A program made the translations under genes and the position numbers. Of a DNA stretch of 26,212 nt, positions 21,365 through 26,212 are shown in pieces; within the stretch, counting starts at the first letter, position 1; the number at the start of each line of letters is the position of its first letter. Origin of the DNA: Actinomortierella ambigua (taxonomy: Eukaryota; Mortierellomycota; Mortierellomycetes; Mortierellales; Mortierellaceae); assembly GCA_016098155.1 (NCBI GenBank), contig JAAAJB010000507.1, positions 1-26,212 on the forward strand, written 5' to 3'. Under the pieces are notes generated by a model that saw only the letters and a program-made list of their open reading frames with translations, did not search any database and was not told the origin of the DNA.

Positions 21365-21369
21365 TTATT
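21364..21369 (-). terminator. AATAAA hexamer overlapping the stop codon of the 4E-T-like gene
   Basis: The minus strand reads CAATAAAATG: the TAA stop lies inside an AATAAA hexamer. If this hexamer is used, cleavage would leave an extremely short 3' UTR. I saw no better canonical signal just downstream. Use of the site cannot be shown from sequence. Confidence 0.35.
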
Positions 21370-24300
21370 GAGGCACATGATGGCGCTCGTACTCTTCTCT
21401 ATTCATCATCGGCTTGGCGCCCTGGGGTGGGAAAAACGGTGGGTTCATGGGCAGGTTGCCATGCGGCGACAGCATAGGGTGTCCAAAGTTGGCTGGCACA
21501 AAGTGGTTTGGCCCTGGCATGCCTCCAGGTCCTGGTGGACCGCCTCCGGGAGGTCCACGGTGCAACAGCGCCTCCACAGGGTTCATCGACGGTGGTGGAG
21601 GAGGAGCCATCATGCCTGGATGGTGCATAGGGGGTGGAGGTCCGCCAAATGGTGGTGGAGGTGGCATGCTGCCCACAAATTGGTTCGGGAACGGTCCTGG
21701 GTGAGGGTGAGCATGAGCATGTGGGCCGCCATGTGGGGGAGGAGGGGGGTGAACGCCTCCGCCAAACTCGCTGCCCTGCTGGGGATGAGGGTGGTGGTGG
21801 AGTTGCGAAGGGTGGGGATGGGGAAGAGGAGGAGGAGGCGACATAAACCGATCACTGCCATTGCCTCCTGGTTGGCTAAACGGTGGCATCTGAGAGACGA
21901 ATGGTAGTGGCGGACGCTGCATCGGCATGCCATGAAAGTATCCATCTGGCTGTCCAGGGTTCGGGCCTGGTCCATAGTGGGGTGGTGGATGCATCATGTT
22001 GGAATACATGTTGCCACCCATCCGAGGGTCCATGCCCGGTGAATGCGGCATGGGCTGGTGGCCGATGCCTGCAAAAGCCTTGCTCATGCTTGGGCTGCCC
22101 TGTTGCCCTTGACCGAGGCCTGGAGGCTGCGAGGTTGGAAGAGCATGGCCATGGGTTCCTGTTGCCTGAACTTGGTTGGTGGAAGTTGGGTGGGGGCTTT
22201 GGATGGAAGGTGACGAGAGGGATGGGCTGGCGCTTCCATTGAGGGCATTTGGTCCAGTTGACAATGGACGGACAAGAGGGGACCCTGTCTTTTCGCCCTT
22301 GCCGCTCAATTGACGATATACAGAGGTTGGGACGCCGCCAGCAAAGGCCAGGTGAACAGGCTTAGCCGCCGCCTTTGGCGTCGCGCCTGACGAAACCGGA
22401 GGAGTTGATGTCACTGGAGGAGTGGCCGATGGTACGGGCACCAGAGTGGGCTCAGGAACGGACACGCTGCCTGATGTCGAGGCAGATGATGGAGCAGATG
22501 TCAACTCGTCTGTCGAAACCGACATGTCACCGTGACCGTTCACTTTAGCTACTCTGGTTGACTCAGTTGTTGTGTGGATGTTCACTGAGGTAGCTTGTCC
22601 TCCCAAGGAAAGGCTCTTCAACACGTCCAATGTTACAGTTTGGCCAGACGAAGTTGGGGGTTTGGAGTGCACCATGATGATCGAAGGGTCCTGAGGGATG
22701 GGCGATTGCATCTGGGGTGCAGCAGGGGGCAGTTCTGATCCAGGAACGGGTGCAGTTGCTGTCTCCTGTCGAGGTGACAAGGCGGCTTGATGAGCATCTT
22801 CTGCTTCTCGGACAGGGGGCTACAAGATATATTTATCGGTATGATGGCAGGCGCGATTCAGTCAGCAATGAAATTACACGGTGGCGTTTGCGTGAGGGCT
22901 TAATATCACAAGCAGCTCTCCTTACCTTTGAAAGAGCCGACATGATCTTGCTAAAGGCAAATGCGTCTTCGTCTCTGCTATCGGGTGCACGCGATGCTGT
23001 CGGTTTTGGTCCTGACATGGATGCCAGAATGTCGGCTTCGGAGAGCATGCGTGCTGGGGCGGAAGGCTTTTGTGCAGCCACTGCTACCTGATCCGTAACA
23101 CCTCCACCACCTCCACCAAGAGAGTGTGCCTGAAAAAGTTGATCCAAAGAGAGTTGGCGTCCTGGGAGAACATGGTCTGCAGATACGGGTGCTGATCCTT
23201 GTGCGGGTGTTGCTGTTGGACCTGTAGCTACATGGTTGGGCGTTGGATTGGTGAGTTCGGGCTCATCATCAAAGAATCGAGCAAAGCGAGATCCTCCATC
23301 GGCGCGCCTTGGGGTAAGGCCCATAGTGCCCGGCTCTGCCACAGCCAAGGTGTGCTGCGACAAAAACTTGTCAAAGGCAGATGACGTCGGGTCTAGAGGC
23401 TTCATCAAGTCAATGTCTCCCGAAGCAAAGAGAAGGTCAATGTCCTGCATTGACGAAGAGACCAGAGGCTTGGTACCGGATCGGTTCTCGGAGTGCGTAT
23501 CCTGAGCTTTGGTTGGCGGAGCACTGGCACGCCATGAGGTGCTCGTGTCAGCGCGAGAGGGCTGCTTCGGGTCACGGTCCTTGCCAGGTGCTGATGTTGC
23601 GGTAGTCGAAGTCGAAGTAGAAGCAGCTGTAGCGGCCTCCTTCTCCCTTTCACGACGCTCATGCTCCTTCATACGTGCTTTCCAAGCTTGGATATCATCA
23701 ACAAACTCTTGAGATCCATCACCATTGGTCTCTCGAGAGGATGATTGTGTTTCAGGATCGTAGGTCATCCACTCTGGAGCATCCGATCGATGTGTGCGCA
23801 TGCCTGAATAGGCAGTATTACTGTTGCTGATATGATTGTTGGTGTTCATTCCATTTCCTGCTGTCGTGGTGCCAGAGCTCAAAGATCTACCACTGCCGTG
23901 CTTTTGAGAGGATGACAATGTCGATCGTGATCCTGCATATTCGAGGAGAGGAGGAAGTAGGGAGGGGGAGGGAGAAAGGTTAGCACGGTCGAGTACAGTG
24001 ATTCGAGAGACACTCACTCGTCATCTTCAGTTACTGCAAACCCATGACTGTCTCCAGGTACAAATATTCAAAAAAAAAAATACCTGTCCGAGAGTTCATC
24101 CCACTCAGGAGCCCTGTAATATCCTTGGGGGTAACCTTAGGAAGCAATTTGTGTGACGCAAGCTTTTCGATGGTCTCACGGGCAAACCCATGCTCAAGTG
24201 CACTGGACGGACCACGGGGAGCACGAGGTTCCCGAACGCCCTATAAACGCAGTTAATCATCGATAAGTGGTTTTTAAGGAAGCAGTGGTTAGTCGTCGAA

Positions 24301-25218
24301 GTTCTCTCCAGCAATGGACACTGGTCAGGCTTCCTAGATCATCCCTGAGGAGCAAAAGCAAGTGGTACCTCTCCAGACTTTTTGGTTCCATTCGATCCAT
24401 CATCAGCTCTCCTGAGGCCTCCGAGAGACGAGGAGGCAAAGTTTGTCTTTGGGGGGCCAAGGACTATCTTGTCTAAGTCATATGAGCGGGAGGGCGTTCG
24501 AGATGGTGATATTAGTTGTGATGAAGTAAGAGAAGTGGGCATTTGAGGCTTTTGAGGCAAGGGCTGAGCTCTCCCGCGTCTGTTATCAAGCCCTTCAGTT
24601 ACATGAAACAGATGAATGCTGTACCTGATGTCCCGCTTCTGGAGAGTGCAAGCGAGCGAGTGGACGAGAGGGAAAAAGCGACGACAGGTCAGTAAGATGA
24701 TGCAAGAAGAGCACTGTAGACAAGAGCTAGTGCTGAGAGCATCAAAGGCACTCGAGCAACAGCTTTTTTTTTTGTTGAAAGGCGTGTGTGTGTGTGTGTT
24801 TTTTGCTCTTGGTTCATTACCTGCCAGGGGCCCTTCGATTGGGGTCGACATCCTCCTTGACCAGCTCTCTATCGAATCAGTGATCAAACAACGGTTTAGA
24901 CGTAATCCACACAGCTGATTGACAGCAATCACCAAATGGTCAACGGGGAGAGGCTGATACTGAGAAGACACAGATCGTCTTTTCACCTCAACACTGCCTT
25001 CAGCACTCTTTGCTTCAAAACAACAAACTGTTTTGTCAACTTCCTTACCCAAACCACTCGCTGGTGGGAGGCAAGGCTGCTGGTCGCTCTACAAGAGGAC
25101 TCTTGGCACATTCAAGCAGAAACTCTTGCGAGTACCGGATCACTCCGTCGCTTCCTGGTTTCTTTTCGTGCACTTTGCCCGCCAGCCCAGACTTGGGCAC
25201 ATCGGCGGTCGAGTTCAT
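21365..25218 (-). CDS. 4E-T (EIF4ENIF1)-like eIF4E-binding translational repressor
   Basis: Exons 25218-25049, 24868-24821, 24579-24369, 24240-24084, 23932-22926 and 22819-21365 keep one frame and give 1,015 aa, near the 985 aa of human 4E-T. Residues 29-35 are YSQEFLL, a canonical YxxxxL-phi eIF4E-binding site, in the same N-terminal place as in 4E-T. Further matches to remembered 4E-T features are an acidic PEW segment (APEWMTYDPE, about 247-256), SRFARFFDDEPE (about 410-421) like the SRFSRWF block of the DDX6-binding Cup homology region, and PTSVYRQLS (about 695-703) like the PTSVIRKMY block. A charged helix lies at about 273-294, and the last ~300 residues are Pro/Gly/His/Met-rich low complexity. 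The expected role is holding eIF4E in repressed mRNPs/P-bodies with DDX6. The boundaries of exon 2 (48 nt) and exon 3 are the least certain. Confidence 0.82.
24784..24799. repeat. GT microsatellite in an intron of the 4E-T-like gene
   Basis: About eight GT/TG units lie inside the second intron (24820-24580) of the 4E-T-like gene, next to a T9 run. Simple repeat, no coding content. Confidence 0.75.
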
Positions 25219-26154
25219 CGGTATTTTGTAAAGTGATGGACGACGATACGGCGCAGTGTCTGTTGAATGAATGAGTCAATGGAAAAGCTGGTGTTGGCTC
25301 TGAGGCACAGAGATTCTATTTGGTGACCGAAGGCGAAAGGCGAAGGAGAAAGGAACAGGTTAGTTGGCACTTTCAGGCGGTGCAAGAGGGTAGCGAGTGG
25401 AAGCAGATCAGATGGCAGACAGATCTCCTTTGGTTGAGTAGCTACACATTACGGATGACGGGGGTAGGAGGAGAGGGGGGGGGAGGGGCATTGAATGAGC
25501 AACGACATGGATGCGTACATACATCCAAGAACGAATAAAACTGTCTTTTTTGATGACGGATGGATACGCTGGGACAGATGTTGGTGAGTGGCAGACTAGT
25601 GAGAGATGAAGAAAAGGATGATATTGGAGACAAAGGAATGCTCGAGGTGGATTGTTGGAGAGATAGAAAGAGAGAAGAGAGAGGGAAGTTAAAAAAAAAA
25701 AAGTGTGCGAAGAGAGAGAGAGAGAGAATAGAGGGGGGCGGGGGAGAGAGAGAGAGAAATGGGACGGAGAGCGGCACCAAAGCCAGGGGGATTCTTAGAG
25801 TGGGAGGTAAGCACTTGGGGGGGGGGGGGAGAAAAAAAAAAGAACGTTCACTTTTGGGATCTCGCATTTTTTCTCTCCCTCTTCGTTCCTCCACATACAC
25901 ACAAACACACCAGCACTCTCCCCCGACCGTTCTCGACGACGCTTGATGGAGAAGAGATTGTTTTCGAGCGTGGAGAAGACCCTTGCTCACCATCGGTTCC
26001 TGGCTCAGCGCACCATGATTGGCGAAGCAGCATACCCGAAAGCATGGCTCGAGCGCCACAAACAAAAAAGAGAGAGAACAAAAAATAGCACAATGCAACA
26101 TGTATTCTTTTATTAGTGGTTTTAAAAGGATGTATGAGGAAAGACGAAGCACTA

Positions 26155-26212
<58 letters not shown>
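25219..26212. other. Upstream region of the 4E-T-like gene
   Basis: This is the 5' flank of the minus-strand 4E-T-like gene. The plus strand is purine-rich at about 25580-25850, with GA runs, an A-run near 25691 and a G-run near 25818, so the transcribed strand would be C/T-rich. A 236-codon minus-strand ORF (25442-26152) is Ser/Leu/Phe/Pro-rich in step with the CT bias and shows no domain. The region may include untranslated 5' exons. Confidence 0.5.
26161..26212. repeat. (GA)26 microsatellite at the window edge
   Basis: A pure GA dinucleotide run of 52 nt reaches the end of the window, so the full length is not visible. It is the longest simple repeat here. It lies about 0.94 kb upstream of the 4E-T-like gene. 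Confidence 0.95.

Noticed and set aside
25442..26152. 236-codon minus-strand ORF upstream of the 4E-T-like gene
   Set aside because: Its Ser/Leu/Phe/Pro runs follow the CT-rich tracts of that strand. No domain or clear start context is seen.

Overview
The window looks like nuclear DNA of a zygomycete-grade fungus. Mortierellomycotina/Mucoromycota is my best guess, by inference. The evidence is spliced genes with GTAAGT/GTACGT donors and YAG acceptors, a saccharopine reductase of the alpha-aminoadipate lysine pathway (a fungal hallmark), a Rap-type GTPase, and a degenerate kelch-like membrane protein with a very long Ser/Pro/Arg-rich tail. No rRNA, tRNA, CRISPR array, transposon ORF or bacterial-type operon was seen. 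I built the gene models by joining exons by hand; each model keeps one open frame through every junction.

Layout. 1-225 (+): 3' end of an unrecognised gene. 695-1983 (+): four-exon gene for a 194-aa protein with a Gly-Cys acylation motif, a WW domain and a glycine-rich tail. 2212-4202 (-): six-exon PIG-A/Gpi3, the catalytic subunit of the first GPI-anchor enzyme, convergent with the WW gene. 4663-7859 (-): three-exon Rap1/Rsr1-type GTPase whose exons are separated by introns of 1,897 and 748 nt. 7860-12969: 5.1 kb in which I find no gene, dominated by homopurine/homopyrimidine runs. 12970-15169 (-): four-exon saccharopine reductase (LYS9 type) whose first coding exon is 8 nt. 15389-19601 (-): three-exon 1,101-aa single-pass membrane protein. 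19602-21364: no gene seen. 21365-25218 (-): six-exon, 1,015-aa protein that resembles the eIF4E transporter (4E-T/EIF4ENIF1) and carries a canonical YxxxxL-phi eIF4E-binding site near its N-terminus. 25219-26212: upstream region of that gene, ending in a (GA)26 microsatellite.

The genes do not form one pathway. Five of the seven lie on the minus strand and read as ordinary separate eukaryotic loci. The most notable content is the 4E-T-like gene (such proteins are mainly known from animals), two tiny first coding exons (8 nt and 17 nt) that simple ORF-based annotation would miss, an exceptionally long intron right after the GTPase P-loop, a perfect 21-bp palindrome just upstream of PIG-A, and the large strand-asymmetric gene-free block. 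I saw nothing that resembles a new defence or mobile system.
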